A stretch of 64,000 nt of DNA from Micromonospora echinofusca (lineage in GTDB: Bacteria > Actinomycetota > Actinomycetes > Mycobacteriales > Micromonosporaceae). Both the position numbers and the translations under genes were made by a program. Every line of letters starts with the position of its first letter. Within the stretch, counting starts at the first letter, position 1. The stretch lies in contig NZ_LT607733.1 of NCBI RefSeq assembly GCF_900091445.1, forward strand, positions 2,434,501 to 2,498,500, given 5' to 3'. The notes under the pieces were generated by a model. That model had not been told where the DNA came from. It worked only from the letters and a program-made list of their open reading frames with translations, and ran no database searches. Of the stretch, positions 15,338-24,587 are shown in pieces.

Positions 15338-16731
15338 CCGACACCCCGAACCCCGCGGACCTCGCCGACGCCAACCGGCGTCAGGTGCTCTACTGGCGGC
15401 TGCTGGCCCGGCTCTTCGACCCCGAGGAGCAGCCCACCCTGGAATCGGCCAGCATGGCGGTCGTCGACGACCTCGGCCTGCCGGCCGCCCTGCTGGACCC
15501 GGCGGTCTCGGTGGACACCGTCGTCCAGCGCTTCCCGGCCGTCGCCGACGAGCTGCGCGGCCTGCTCAGCCCGACGCCCGACGCCCCTGCGGCCGGCGAC
15601 CTGACCGACGCGCCGACTGCCGAGGCGGAAGGCGACGGGCCGCCGGGCGCGTCGGGTGCGCCCGGCGCCGCCGAGGTACGCCGCGCGGCCCTGGTGTCGA
15701 AGCTGCTGCTCAACGTCTTCGCCACCGGCCACGGGCCGGTCGACGCCGGCCAACTGGCCCGGTGGCAGTCCGACGCCGGCTGGTTCGAGCAGGCGCTCGG
15801 GCTGGAACCGGGCGGGCTGCGCCGGCAGGGCGGCGGCGACGGCCTGGGCGGGGTGCTGGCCGGCCTCGAGGGTGACCTGGTCCGCCGCATGCACCTGCGG
15901 GAGGTGCTCGCCGATCCGGTGCTGGCGAGCCGGCTGACGCCGAGCATGTCGCTGATCGAGCAGCTGCTGCGGGACAAGGCCAACCTCTCCGGGGTGGCCC
16001 TGGCCAACGCCAAGGCACTCATCCGGCGCTTCGTCGACGAGGTCGCCGAGGTGCTGCGTACGCAGGTCGCCCAGACCAGCGTCGGCGTCGTCGACCGGTC
16101 CGTGCCGCCCAAGCGGGTCTACCGCAACCTCGACCTGGACCGCACGATCTGGCAGAACCTGACCAACTGGAGCCCGGAGGACGAGCGCCTCTACGTCGAC
16201 CGCCTCTACTACCGGCAGACCGCCCGCCGGGTCACCCCGGCCCGGCTCATCGTGGTGGTCGACCAGTCGGGCTCCATGGTCGACTCGATGGTCAACTGCA
16301 CCATCCTCGCGTCGATCTTCGCCGGCCTGCCCAAGGTGGACGTGCACCTGATCGCGTACGACACGCGGGCGCTGGACCTCACGCCGTGGGTGCACGACCC
16401 GTTCGAGGTGCTGCTGCGTACGAAGCTGGGCGGCGGCAACGACGGGCCGGTCGCCATGGCGCTGGCCCGCCCGAAGATCGTCGAGCCGCGGAACACGGTC
16501 ATGGTGTGGATCTCGGACTTCTACGAGTTCGACCGCTCCCAGCCGCTGTTCGACGGCATCGAGGCGGTGCACCGCTCCGGGGTGCGCTTCATCCCGGTCG
16601 GCTCGGTCAACAGCTCGGGCCAGCAGAGCGTCAATCCCTGGTTCCGGCAGCGCTTCAAGGACCTGGGCACGCCGGTGATCTCCGGCCACATCCGCAAACT
16701 CGTCTTCGAGCTCAAGAGCTTCCTCACCTAG
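15334..16731 (+). CDS. vWA-domain protein (CoxE/MoxR-associated type)
   Basis: This 465-residue protein has a helical N-terminal region (1 to about 280) and a C-terminal von Willebrand A domain. The MIDAS motif Asp310-x-Ser312-x-Ser314 is in VVVDQSGSMVDSM, and further metal-site residues lie in LGGGNDGP and VWISDFYEFD. Such proteins act as adaptors for MoxR-type AAA ATPases, remodelling or loading metal into a target. The ATG overlaps the preceding stop by 4 bases, and the MoxR gene follows after 14 bases. Residues about 85-110 are a Pro/Ala/Gly linker. Confidence 0.88.
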   Translation: MTDTPNPADLADANRRQVLYWRLLARLFDPEEQPTLESASMAVVDDLGLPAALLDPAVSVDTVVQRFPAVADELRGLLSPTPDAPAAGDLTDAPTAEAEGDGPPGASGAPGAAEVRRAALVSKLLLNVFATGHGPVDAGQLARWQSDAGWFEQALGLEPGGLRRQGGGDGLGGVLAGLEGDLVRRMHLREVLADPVLASRLTPSMSLIEQLLRDKANLSGVALANAKALIRRFVDEVAEVLRTQVAQTSVGVVDRSVPPKRVYRNLDLDRTIWQNLTNWSPEDERLYVDRLYYRQTARRVTPARLIVVVDQSGSMVDSMVNCTILASIFAGLPKVDVHLIAYDTRALDLTPWVHDPFEVLLRTKLGGGNDGPVAMALARPKIVEPRNTVMVWISDFYEFDRSQPLFDGIEAVHRSGVRFIPVGSVNSSGQQSVNPWFRQRFKDLGTPVISGHIRKLVFELKSFLT

Positions 16732-16745
16732 GAGAACAACCCCTC

Positions 16746-17858
16746 ATGTCCGAGATGTTGCGTGCCCCCGCCGAGGTCAAGTACGCCGAGGAACTCGACT
16801 TCCTGGAGTCGGTCGACACCGACCCGAAGCCGTTCTCGTGGCGGCTGAGCCCACGGATGGTCCGACTGTTCGTCCTCGGCTCGGAACGGGCCGACGGGCT
16901 CGACCGGGAGATCCCGCAGAAGTGGTTCGGCGACCGCACGTTCGTCGAACGCAGCATCGTGACCCTGGCGTCGGACCGGGGCCTGCTGCTGATCGGCGAC
17001 CCGGGCACCGGCAAGAGCTGGCTGGCCGAGCTGCTGGCCGCGGCCGTCTGCCGCAACTCGACCCTGGTGGTCCAGGGCACCGCCGGCACCACCGAGGACC
17101 ACATCAAGTACTCGTGGAACGTCTCCATGGTCATCGCCCGGGGCCAGTCCCGGGAGTCGATGATCCCCTCGCCGATCATGACGGCGATGGAGCAGGGCAC
17201 CGTCGGCCGGTTCGAGGAGCTGACCCGTTCCACGAGCGACGTGCAGGACGCGTTGATCTCGATCCTGTCGGAGAAGTACGTCTCCATCCCGGAGCTGGAC
17301 CACGACAACATCGTCTTCGCCAAGCCCGGTTTCTCGATCATCGCCACCGCGAACAGTCGGGACCGGGGCGTGAACGACCTGTCCTCGGCGCTCAAGCGGC
17401 GGTTCAACTTCGTCCGGATCCCGGTGGTGACCAACAAGCGCAGCGAGGCCGAGATCGTCCGCTTCCGCACCGAGGAGCTGCTGCGCCGCCACCAGATCAC
17501 CCTGGACGTGCCGCCGACCCTGCTGGACATCCTGCTCCAGAGCTTCGCCGACCTGCGCGCCGCCGCCTCCTCGGCGACCAGCGACGACGAGAAGCTGGAG
17601 TCGGCGCTGTCCACCGCCGAGCAGATCGGTGTCCTGGAGGACGCCATCCTGCACAGTCAGTTCTTCGGCGACCGCACCCTGCGCGCCGCGACGCTGGCCG
17701 GCTCGCTGGTGGGTTCGCTGGCCCGCCGCAGCCCGGAGGACCTGGCGATCCTCAACAAGTACCTGCACGGGGTGGTCGAGCCGCGCGCCAAGCAGGACGG
17801 CGGCGGCTGGGAGGGCTTCCTCGACGGTGGCCGCCAGGCGATCGCCGCCCTGTCGTGA
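16746..17858 (+). CDS. MoxR-type AAA+ ATPase
   Basis: This 370-residue AAA+ protein has Walker A GDPGTGKS at residues 84-91, a Walker B-region segment (GTVGRFEELTRSTSDVQDAL), sensor-1 FSIIATANSRDRGVND and an arginine-finger segment SSALKRRFNF. The family assembles into hexamers that work with a vWA adaptor, here the adjacent upstream gene. The ATG at 16746 follows AGGAG. The next gene starts inside its stop (GTGA overlap). Confidence 0.92.
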   Translation: MSEMLRAPAEVKYAEELDFLESVDTDPKPFSWRLSPRMVRLFVLGSERADGLDREIPQKWFGDRTFVERSIVTLASDRGLLLIGDPGTGKSWLAELLAAAVCRNSTLVVQGTAGTTEDHIKYSWNVSMVIARGQSRESMIPSPIMTAMEQGTVGRFEELTRSTSDVQDALISILSEKYVSIPELDHDNIVFAKPGFSIIATANSRDRGVNDLSSALKRRFNFVRIPVVTNKRSEAEIVRFRTEELLRRHQITLDVPPTLLDILLQSFADLRAAASSATSDDEKLESALSTAEQIGVLEDAILHSQFFGDRTLRAATLAGSLVGSLARRSPEDLAILNKYLHGVVEPRAKQDGGGWEGFLDGGRQAIAALS

Positions 17859-20710
17859 CCGCCCCCACCACCCCCGGGCCGTTCGGCGCGCTGCGCGAGC
17901 AGCTCACCGCCGCCGCCAGCACCTTCGCCGGCAGCTCGGACGCCGTCGCGGAGATCCTCGCCGGCATCGTCGACGACGTCGACCGCGCCCTCGGCGAGGA
18001 ACTGGAGATCTTCCCGGTCTGCCACCACTCCCCGTCGTCGGCGCTGGCCATGGTGCGCAGGCTGCGGGCGAAGCAGCCGAAGGTGATCTACCTGGAGCTC
18101 TGCGAGGACCTCCAACCGCTGCTGGGCGAGCTGCGCAACTGCCGCCTCCCGGTCGCCGTGCAGGCGTTCGCCTCGAAGCTGGACGGCTTCCCGGCCGACT
18201 GGGGGCCGCTCAGTGTGGTCGCGCCGATCACCGAGGCCAGCGCCGAATACCAGGCCATCGCGTACGCGCTGGAGACGCCGGGCGTCGAGCTGGTGCTGGT
18301 GGACCGCTCCACGGACCACGTCTTCCAGTGGCTGCCCCGCCCACCCGGCACCGCCGACAAGCCCCCGCCCGGCACCGCCGAGGAGGCCCCGTCCGGCGGG
18401 GACGTCGAGACCACCACGCCGGCGGGGGAGGAGGCGGCCCTGCACGGCGACGCGATCGGCGTCGAGATCGGCGACCTGCGGCCCCGCTTCGCGGAGCTGG
18501 AGGCGTACCTGCTGCACCACGGCAAGGTCCGGCACTGGTCGGAGTGGTGGGACCAGTACGTCGAGCAGCCGCTGGCCGACGCCGACCACGACACCTACCG
18601 GCAGGTGATGGTGCTGATAGGCAGCCTGTTCCGGCGGCTGCGCCCGGCCGGGTCGGACGCCCGGGACCGGGACGAGGACCGCGAGCGTTACATGTGGACC
18701 CGGATGCGGCAGCACCTCGCTGCCTCCGGCGCCGACCCCGCCGACTGCCTCTACGTCTGCGGCGCGTTCCACGCCGCCAGCCGGGTGGAGCAGTTCGGGC
18801 TGCGGGCCGACGCCCCGTTCGACATCGGTCCCCGCACCGGCACCCGGTGGCACTACGGCCTGATTCCGTCCAGCCACTCCGCCATCGAGGCGCAGTTCGG
18901 CCTTGCCCCCGGCTCGGTGTCGATCGCCGCCACCACCTGGACCAAGGCGGTCGCCCGCACCGGGCTGGCCCCGTTCCGCCTGCAAGGGCAGCGCGGCGGC
19001 CGCACCCGCACCGCCGGCCGTCGCCGGGCCACCACGGCCCCCGCGCCCGCCGCCGGGGTCGCCGACCGGCTCTCGGGCTACCTCGCCCGGCCGCCGGCAG
19101 CGCAGGGCCTGGACGAGGCGGAGCTGCGGGGCTGGTGCGTCGACATCGTCCGGCTGGCCCGGCGCAACGGCTACCTGGCCAGCACCGCCGACGCGATCGC
19201 CGTCTTCGAGACCTCGATCCTCCTCGCCGGCCTGCGCAACCGCGCCCGCCCCACGCCGTACGACTTCGCCGACGCGGCGGTCACCTGCATCGAGAAGGAC
19301 GTCGTCCCGGGCCGCCGCGACGTCCGCCGGCTCTGCGAGATCCTGTTCGGCGGCGACCGGGTCGGCCAGGTGGGCTACGAGGCCCTTCCGCCGCTCGCCC
19401 GCGACGTCCACGACCGGCTCGCCCCGCTCGGGCTCGACCTGGAGAAGCGCACCATCCAGCGGGCCCTGGTGGACCTGCGGGCCAGCCCCGAGCTGGTGCC
19501 GTGCTCGGATCTGCTGTGGCGGCTGCGGCACCTGCTGCCGTCCGACGCGGTCCGGCCCATCATGGGCGAGCGCCGGCTGGGGCAGCGCTCGATCCAGGAG
19601 AGCTGGGACCTGGCGCTCGGCCGCAACCAGCGCTCGCTCATCGAGCTGGGCTACGAGGGGGTGACCGTCGAGCAGGTGCTGGAGCAGCGCCTGCGCCGCG
19701 CCGTACGGGGCCCGGACGCGACGGCCTCGGTGGCGTTGGGGGCCGTCGAGGACGCCATCCGGCTGCTCGACAGCCCGCGCCTGGTCGACGAGCTCGGCAC
19801 CCGCGCGGTGGAGCTGCTGGCCGCCGAACGCACCGTCGACGACGCCCCCGAGGTGCTGCGCCGGATCCGGCGGCTGCTGGCCCACCACCGCGCCACCGGG
19901 CCGCTGCCGGCCTGGTGCGAGGCGTTCGTGACCACGGGGTACGCGCACTACTGCACCCTGCTGCCCACCGCGTTCCTCGACGAGGACAGCGGCGTACGTC
20001 AGGTCGGCGCCATGCTCGGCTTCCTGTTCGGCATGGAGAGCCTGGCCCTCTCCCTGGGCTGCGACCGCTCCCAGCTCGAACTCGCCGTCGCGCAGTCGCA
20101 CCCGGCGGCGCCGGCCAAGGTGGCGCTGCTCTGGGCCGCCCGCCACCAACTGGGCCTGCTGCCGCTGGCCGAGTTGCGCGAACGGTGTGCCGAGCTGCTC
20201 GGCAATCCGCTGGTGGTGCCCGCCTTCCCGCAGTACCTCAGCGGCTTCGTGCAGGCCCTGGAGCCGGTGCCGGGGCTCGCCCCGTTCGTCGTGGAGGTGA
20301 TGTCGTCCGCGTTCGCCCGGCTGCCCGACCCGGTCCTGCTGCCGTGGCTGCCCACGCTGATCACCACCCTGCGCGAGCACGGTGCGGAGCTGGTGCCGCT
20401 GCTGGTGCGGGAGGCGGGGCGTACGTTCCCCGGCTCGCTGGCCGCGCTGGACGCCTGGGTGCCGCCGTGGTCGGCCTCGGCCCCGCCGACGCCGCCGCTT
20501 GCCGCCGTGGTGTCCGGACCGGTGTCCGCCCTGCTGGCGGCGAATCCGCAGAGCGTCGACGCCGTCGCCGCGTTGCTCGGCTGCGACGGCGGCTGGCGGG
20601 AGCCGGACGGCGGCGGCACCGCCGCTTCCGCCGGCCTGACCGCCCTGCTGGCCGCGCATCCGGAGACCACCGACGCGGTGGCCGGCCTGTTGGCGGCGAC
20701 CCCGCGCTGA
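17855..20710 (+). CDS. DUF5682-like protein (possible TIKI/ChaN-type hydrolase) of the vWA/MoxR operon
   Basis: This 951-residue protein starts at a GTG overlapping the MoxR stop. The N-terminal third has FPVCHHSPSSALAMVRRL (Cys56, His57, His58), KVIYLELCEDLQPLL, and later YVCGAFHAASRV. That pattern of an early His and Glu with a late G-x-x-H is like the TIKI/TraB/ChaN-type putative hydrolase fold. A disordered insert (about 165-195) separates parts of this domain. The remaining 600 residues are helical repeats, likely a scaffold. It is probably the effector or substrate-processing member of the system, which is inference. Confidence 0.72.
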   Translation: MTAPTTPGPFGALREQLTAAASTFAGSSDAVAEILAGIVDDVDRALGEELEIFPVCHHSPSSALAMVRRLRAKQPKVIYLELCEDLQPLLGELRNCRLPVAVQAFASKLDGFPADWGPLSVVAPITEASAEYQAIAYALETPGVELVLVDRSTDHVFQWLPRPPGTADKPPPGTAEEAPSGGDVETTTPAGEEAALHGDAIGVEIGDLRPRFAELEAYLLHHGKVRHWSEWWDQYVEQPLADADHDTYRQVMVLIGSLFRRLRPAGSDARDRDEDRERYMWTRMRQHLAASGADPADCLYVCGAFHAASRVEQFGLRADAPFDIGPRTGTRWHYGLIPSSHSAIEAQFGLAPGSVSIAATTWTKAVARTGLAPFRLQGQRGGRTRTAGRRRATTAPAPAAGVADRLSGYLARPPAAQGLDEAELRGWCVDIVRLARRNGYLASTADAIAVFETSILLAGLRNRARPTPYDFADAAVTCIEKDVVPGRRDVRRLCEILFGGDRVGQVGYEALPPLARDVHDRLAPLGLDLEKRTIQRALVDLRASPELVPCSDLLWRLRHLLPSDAVRPIMGERRLGQRSIQESWDLALGRNQRSLIELGYEGVTVEQVLEQRLRRAVRGPDATASVALGAVEDAIRLLDSPRLVDELGTRAVELLAAERTVDDAPEVLRRIRRLLAHHRATGPLPAWCEAFVTTGYAHYCTLLPTAFLDEDSGVRQVGAMLGFLFGMESLALSLGCDRSQLELAVAQSHPAAPAKVALLWAARHQLGLLPLAELRERCAELLGNPLVVPAFPQYLSGFVQALEPVPGLAPFVVEVMSSAFARLPDPVLLPWLPTLITTLREHGAELVPLLVREAGRTFPGSLAALDAWVPPWSASAPPTPPLAAVVSGPVSALLAANPQSVDAVAALLGCDGGWREPDGGGTAASAGLTALLAAHPETTDAVAGLLAATPR

Positions 20711-20733
20711 CCGCCGGCCGCGAGGGCGGCTGC

Positions 20734-20865
20734 CGGCGCGCCGGGGTGGCCTGCGGCCTGCGGCCCGGCGCGCCGGGGTGGCCTGCGGGCCTGCGGTCGG
20801 GCGCGTCGGGGTGGCCTGCGGGCCTGCGGTCGGTGCGTCGGGACGGACTGCGGCCCGGCCGGCGG
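20734..20865. repeat. GC-rich tandem repeat, about 32-33 bp unit, three full and one partial copy
   Basis: A unit close to GGCGCGCCGGGGTGGCCTGC + GGGCCTGCGGTC recurs from 20734, 20767 and 20800, with a decayed copy from about 20832. It lies between the DUF5682-like stop and the YbdK-like start, where no gene is supported. It may be an intergenic minisatellite that varies between strains. Confidence 0.7.
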
Positions 20866-20967
20866 ACCGCGTCCTGGCCTGCGTGTTTCCCGGTCGGTGG
20901 GCCGGGAATCCGGGTCGTCCGGCAGCGCGGCGCCCGGCGCGCCGCCCGACGAACGGACGCCGCGCCC

Positions 20968-22101
20968 ATGACGTACCGTCCGACACTTGCCACCGCCTCC
21001 GACACGGCGACGCTGACGCTGGGGGTCGAGGAGGAGTACCTCCTGCTCGACCCGGACACGGGGGAGAGCCTGCCGGTCGCCGACCGGGTGCTCGCCGCGC
21101 TGTCCGGCAGCGCCCGGGACCAGAGCCGGCAGGAGTTCCGGCACAGCATGGTGGAGATGGTCACGCCCGTCACCGCCGACCTGGCCGAGCTGCGCGCCCA
21201 CCTGGTGGCGTTGCGTCGCTCGGTCGGCGACGCGGCCGAGGCCGCCGGGGCCCGGCTCGTCGCGGTCGGGGCCACGCCCGTGCACGAGCCGCACAGGACG
21301 GTGCCGGACAAACCGCGCTACCACGCGATGTCCCGGCGGTTCGGGCCGGTGGCGCACGATCCGGCCGTGTGCGGCTGCCACGTGCACGTGGGGATGGCCG
21401 ACCGCGAACTGGCCATCCAGGTCTGCAACCACCTGCGACCGTGGCTGCCGGTGGTGCAGGCGATCACCGCCAACTCGCCGCTGCACGACGGCCGCGACAC
21501 CGGGCACGCGAGTTGGCGTTCCATGCAGCTGGAGCGCTGGCCCAGCATCGGGCCGACCCCGCACTTCGAGTCCGTCGCCGACTACGACGCGACGGTGGCG
21601 GAGCTGATCAACGCCGGAATCATGCTCGACGCGGCGATGGTCTACTGGTACGCCCGCCCGTCGGCCGCGTACCCCACGGTGGAGGTGCGGGTGGGCGACG
21701 TCTGCCCCGCCGTGGACGACGCCGTGCTGGTCGCCGGGCTGGTCCGGGCGCTCGTCGCGACGCTGGCCGACGACGCCCGTGCCGGCGTCCCCGCCCGGCG
21801 GATCCGCGACTGCCTCGTCTCCGCCGCACACTGGCGGGCCGCCCACGACGGGTTGGAGGGCGACCTCATCGACCTGCGCGCCGGCATCGCCCGTCCCGCC
21901 TGGGACCTGGTCGGGGAGCTCGTCGACACGGTCGCGCCGGCCCTGGCCCGCCACGGCGACCTCGACTACGTACGCGACCAACTGCTCCGGCTGCGCCGCG
22001 ACGGCAACGGCGCCACCAGGCAACGCCGCGTCATGGCCCGCACGGGCGACGACGTGCGCGCCGTCCTGGACCACCTTGCCACCGAGACCCGCGCCGGCTG
22101 A
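20968..22101 (+). CDS. YbdK-type carboxylate-amine ligase (glutamate-cysteine ligase family 2)
   Basis: This 377-residue protein belongs to the GCS2/YbdK family, which joins a carboxylate (often glutamate) to an amine with ATP. Visible motifs are LTLGVEEEYLLLD at the N-terminus, QEFRHSMVEMVTP, GCHVHVGM, ITANSPLHDGRDTGHASWRS and YPTVEVRVGDV, which carry the ATP/Mg-binding glutamates. Real substrates of this family in actinobacteria are mostly unknown; actinobacteria make mycothiol, so glutathione synthesis is unlikely. It converges with the AsnB-type gene 40 bases away. Confidence 0.85.
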   Translation: MTYRPTLATASDTATLTLGVEEEYLLLDPDTGESLPVADRVLAALSGSARDQSRQEFRHSMVEMVTPVTADLAELRAHLVALRRSVGDAAEAAGARLVAVGATPVHEPHRTVPDKPRYHAMSRRFGPVAHDPAVCGCHVHVGMADRELAIQVCNHLRPWLPVVQAITANSPLHDGRDTGHASWRSMQLERWPSIGPTPHFESVADYDATVAELINAGIMLDAAMVYWYARPSAAYPTVEVRVGDVCPAVDDAVLVAGLVRALVATLADDARAGVPARRIRDCLVSAAHWRAAHDGLEGDLIDLRAGIARPAWDLVGELVDTVAPALARHGDLDYVRDQLLRLRRDGNGATRQRRVMARTGDDVRAVLDHLATETRAG

Positions 22102-22141
22102 GCCGTCCCGTTGCGCGCCACACGACGTCGGGGCGGCCCGG

Positions 22142-23926
22142 TCAGCGGACGTCGTGGGACTGTAGCCAGAGTTCCAGCAGGCCGAGCTGCCAGAGCTTGT
22201 TGCTGCCGGCGGCGGCCTGCGCCCGGTCCGGCTCGGCCAGCAGTTCGGCGACGTACTCGCGGCGGAACAGGCCGCGCTCGCGGGCGGCGGGCGCGGCGAG
22301 GGCCTCGGCGACGAGCTGCCGTACGGGGCCGTCGACGTTGCGCAGCGCCGGCACCGGGAAGTAGCCCTTCGGCCGGTCGATCACCTCGGCGGGCAGCACC
22401 TGACGGGCCACCGCCTTGAGTACGCCCTTGCCGCCGTCGGCCACCTTGTGCTCGGGCGGGCAGGCCGCCGCCAGGGCGACCAGGTCCTGGTCCAGGAACG
22501 GGGTGCGCACCTCCAGCCCCCACGCCATGCTCATGCTGTCCACCCGCTTGACCGGGTCGTCGGGCAGCATCAGGTGGGTGTCCAGGCGCAGCACCGCGTC
22601 CAGCGCCGTCTGGGCGCCGGGCGCGGTCAGGTCCGCGGCGAGCAGCTCGCGGCTGGCGTCGCGGTCGCAGGCGTATGCGGGGTCGACCACCCGGTTCAGC
22701 TCGGCGTGGTCGCGGTCGAAGAACGCCTCGGCGAAGGCCGCCGCCGCGCCGTCGAGGGGCACCCGCGTCAGGGGCTGGTGGTAGCCGTAGCCGGCGAAGA
22801 CCTCGTCGGCGCCCTGGCCGGACTGGGCCACCTTCACGTGCCGGGCCACCTGCTCGGAGAGCAGATGGAAGGCGACCACGTCGTGGCTGCCCATCGGCTC
22901 GGTCATGGCGTGGACGGTCCGTCGTACGGCCGGGACCAGGTCGTCGTCGGCGAGCCGGATGCGGTGGTGGTCGGTGTCGAAGGCGCGGGCCACCAGGTCG
23001 GAGTAGTGGAACTCGTCGCCGGCCTCGCCGCCGCGGCTGTCGAAGCCGATGCTGAAGGTCCGCAGGTGCTGTTGCCCGGCCTCGGCGAGCAGGGCCACGA
23101 TCATGCTGGAGTCCAGGCCGCCCGAGAGCAGCACACCGACGGGGACGTCGGCCACGAGCCGCCGCCGTACCGCCTCGCGCAGCACGTCCCCGACGGCGGC
23201 CCGCCAGTCCCCGGCGTCCATGCCGGCGTGGGCGGGGTCCCGGGCGTAGTCGGGCCGCCAGTAGACGTGCTGGCGGCTGCGCCCGTCGGCCTCGACGACG
23301 CGCACGGTGGCCGGGGGCAGCTTCCGGATGCCGCGCAGGACGGTGCGGGGCGCCGGCACGATGGAGTGCCAGGAGAGGTAGTGGTGCAGCGCCACGGGGT
23401 CGATCGAGGTGTCCACGTCGCCGGCGCGCAGCAGCGCCGGCAGGGTGGAGGCGAAGCGCAGCCGGCCCGGTGACTCGGCGAGGTAGAGCGGCTTGATGCC
23501 GAGCCGGTCGCGGGCCAGCACGAGCCGGCGCCGCCGCTGGTCCACCAGCACGACGGCGAACATGCCGACCAGGTGGTCGACGAAACGCTCGCCCCACTGC
23601 GCGTACGCCACCAGGACGACCTCGGTGTCGCTGGTGGAGTGGAAGGTGTGCCCGGCGCCGCGCAGCTCCTCGCGCAGCTGCGGGTAGTTGTAGACGCAGC
23701 CGTTGAAGACCAGCGCCAGCCCCAGGTCGTCGCGGACCATCGGCTGGGAGCCGGCCTCGGTGAGGTCGATGACGGTGAGGCGGCGGTGCCCGAGGATCAC
23801 CCAGCCGTCGTCGAACAGGCCCTCACCGTCGGGGCCCCGGGAGCGCATCGCCTCGACCATCCGGGTCACCGCGTCGGCGTCCGGCGTCGATCCGTCGAAC
23901 CTCGCCTCGCCGCTGATGCCGCACAT
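22142..23926 (-). CDS. AsnB-type glutamine amidotransferase (N-acetylglutaminylglutamine amidotransferase-like)
   Basis: This 594-residue class-II amidotransferase starts MCGISGEARFDG, with Cys2 as the glutaminase nucleophile. The glutaminase domain (1 to about 200) includes HRRLTVIDL and FNGCVYNYPQLREEL. The synthetase domain holds the PP-loop LLSGGLDSSM and SQGQGADEVFAGYGYH. Segments such as DRLGIKPLYLAESPGRLRFA and YLSWHSIVPAPRTVLRGI look closest to the subgroup that amidates N-acetylglutaminylglutamine, an osmolyte. The usual partner synthetase is not next to it, so the substrate is uncertain. Its only close neighbour is the convergent YbdK-like ligase. Confidence 0.8.
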   Translation of the reverse strand: MCGISGEARFDGSTPDADAVTRMVEAMRSRGPDGEGLFDDGWVILGHRRLTVIDLTEAGSQPMVRDDLGLALVFNGCVYNYPQLREELRGAGHTFHSTSDTEVVLVAYAQWGERFVDHLVGMFAVVLVDQRRRRLVLARDRLGIKPLYLAESPGRLRFASTLPALLRAGDVDTSIDPVALHHYLSWHSIVPAPRTVLRGIRKLPPATVRVVEADGRSRQHVYWRPDYARDPAHAGMDAGDWRAAVGDVLREAVRRRLVADVPVGVLLSGGLDSSMIVALLAEAGQQHLRTFSIGFDSRGGEAGDEFHYSDLVARAFDTDHHRIRLADDDLVPAVRRTVHAMTEPMGSHDVVAFHLLSEQVARHVKVAQSGQGADEVFAGYGYHQPLTRVPLDGAAAAFAEAFFDRDHAELNRVVDPAYACDRDASRELLAADLTAPGAQTALDAVLRLDTHLMLPDDPVKRVDSMSMAWGLEVRTPFLDQDLVALAAACPPEHKVADGGKGVLKAVARQVLPAEVIDRPKGYFPVPALRNVDGPVRQLVAEALAAPAARERGLFRREYVAELLAEPDRAQAAAGSNKLWQLGLLELWLQSHDVR

Positions 23927-24022
23927 CGTCAGTGGTCACCGGGCTTGCGGGGCGTCGGACCCACCGTGATCACTCCCGTCGGCGTCGTGGTTGCGCCGGA
24001 CCGCCGCTCGCGGGGGCCCGGT

Positions 24023-24039
24023 CCCGTCCGCAGGACGGG
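24023..24039 (-). terminator. Short hairpin downstream of the MarR gene
   Basis: CCCGTCC (24023-24029) and GGACGGG (24033-24039) make a perfect 7-bp stem with a 3-base loop, about 75 bases past the marR stop on the minus strand. There is no U-tract, so terminator function is tentative. The rest of the 187-base gap to the amidotransferase start holds nothing clear. Confidence 0.3.
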
Positions 24040-24113
24040 CGGCTGGGCTACCCGCCGCCGGGGGCGACAAACCCGGTTGCGGTCCCCGGTGGGCGCGGGC
24101 CCGGTGGGCTGCG

Positions 24114-24551
24114 TCAGTCGCGCAGCGTACGCAGGATGCGGGCGAGCTGTTCCCGGTCGGCGGGTGGGAGGCCCCCGAACAGCTCCTCGGCGGCGGCCCG
24201 GCGGGCGGCGCGGATGGCGGTGCCGGTGCGCGTACCCTCCTCGGTCGGCGCGACCAGGGTGGCGCGCCGGTCCGCCGGGTCGGGTCGGCGCCGCACGAGC
24301 CCGCGCGTCTCGAGGTCGTCCACGACCTCGGTGGTCGAGCGCGGGGCGATGCGCAGGTGCTCGGCGAGCGCGCTGAGCCGCAGCGCGCCGTGCCGGTTGA
24401 GTACGCCGAGCGCCCGGGACTGGGCGGGCGTGACGTCCCAGGGCGCGAGTGCCTCGCGGGTGCGGTGGCGCAGTCGGCGGCTCACCGCCCAGAACGCCTC
24501 GGCGAGGCCGTCCTCGCCGCCGTCGTCGCTGCGGTGGTTGTCTGCCGTCAC
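24114..24551 (-). CDS. MarR-family transcriptional regulator
   Basis: This 145-residue winged-helix protein has AFWAVSRRLRHRTREAL as the dimer helix, ALRLSALAEHLRIAPRSTTEVVDDLE as the HTH, and the wing GLVRRRPDPADRRATLVAPTEEG with the conserved D-x-R. The GTG at 24549-24551 is chosen as the natural family start. The upstream in-frame stretch lies in the palindromic operator and is unlikely to be translated. It is divergent from the ABC exporter and probably represses both. Confidence 0.9.
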   Translation of the reverse strand: MTADNHRSDDGGEDGLAEAFWAVSRRLRHRTREALAPWDVTPAQSRALGVLNRHGALRLSALAEHLRIAPRSTTEVVDDLETRGLVRRRPDPADRRATLVAPTEEGTRTGTAIRAARRAAAEELFGGLPPADREQLARILRTLRD

Positions 24552-24587
24552 GGGGAATACGGTAGCAGCGGAAGCTGTTGCTCCCTC

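Noticed and set aside
17657..20986. A long minus-strand open frame of about 1100 codons opposite the DUF5682-like gene
   Set aside because: High GC removes stops in antisense frames; its translation is Arg/Gly/Gln-rich without domains, while the plus frame has clear conserved motifs and overlaps its operon neighbours properly.
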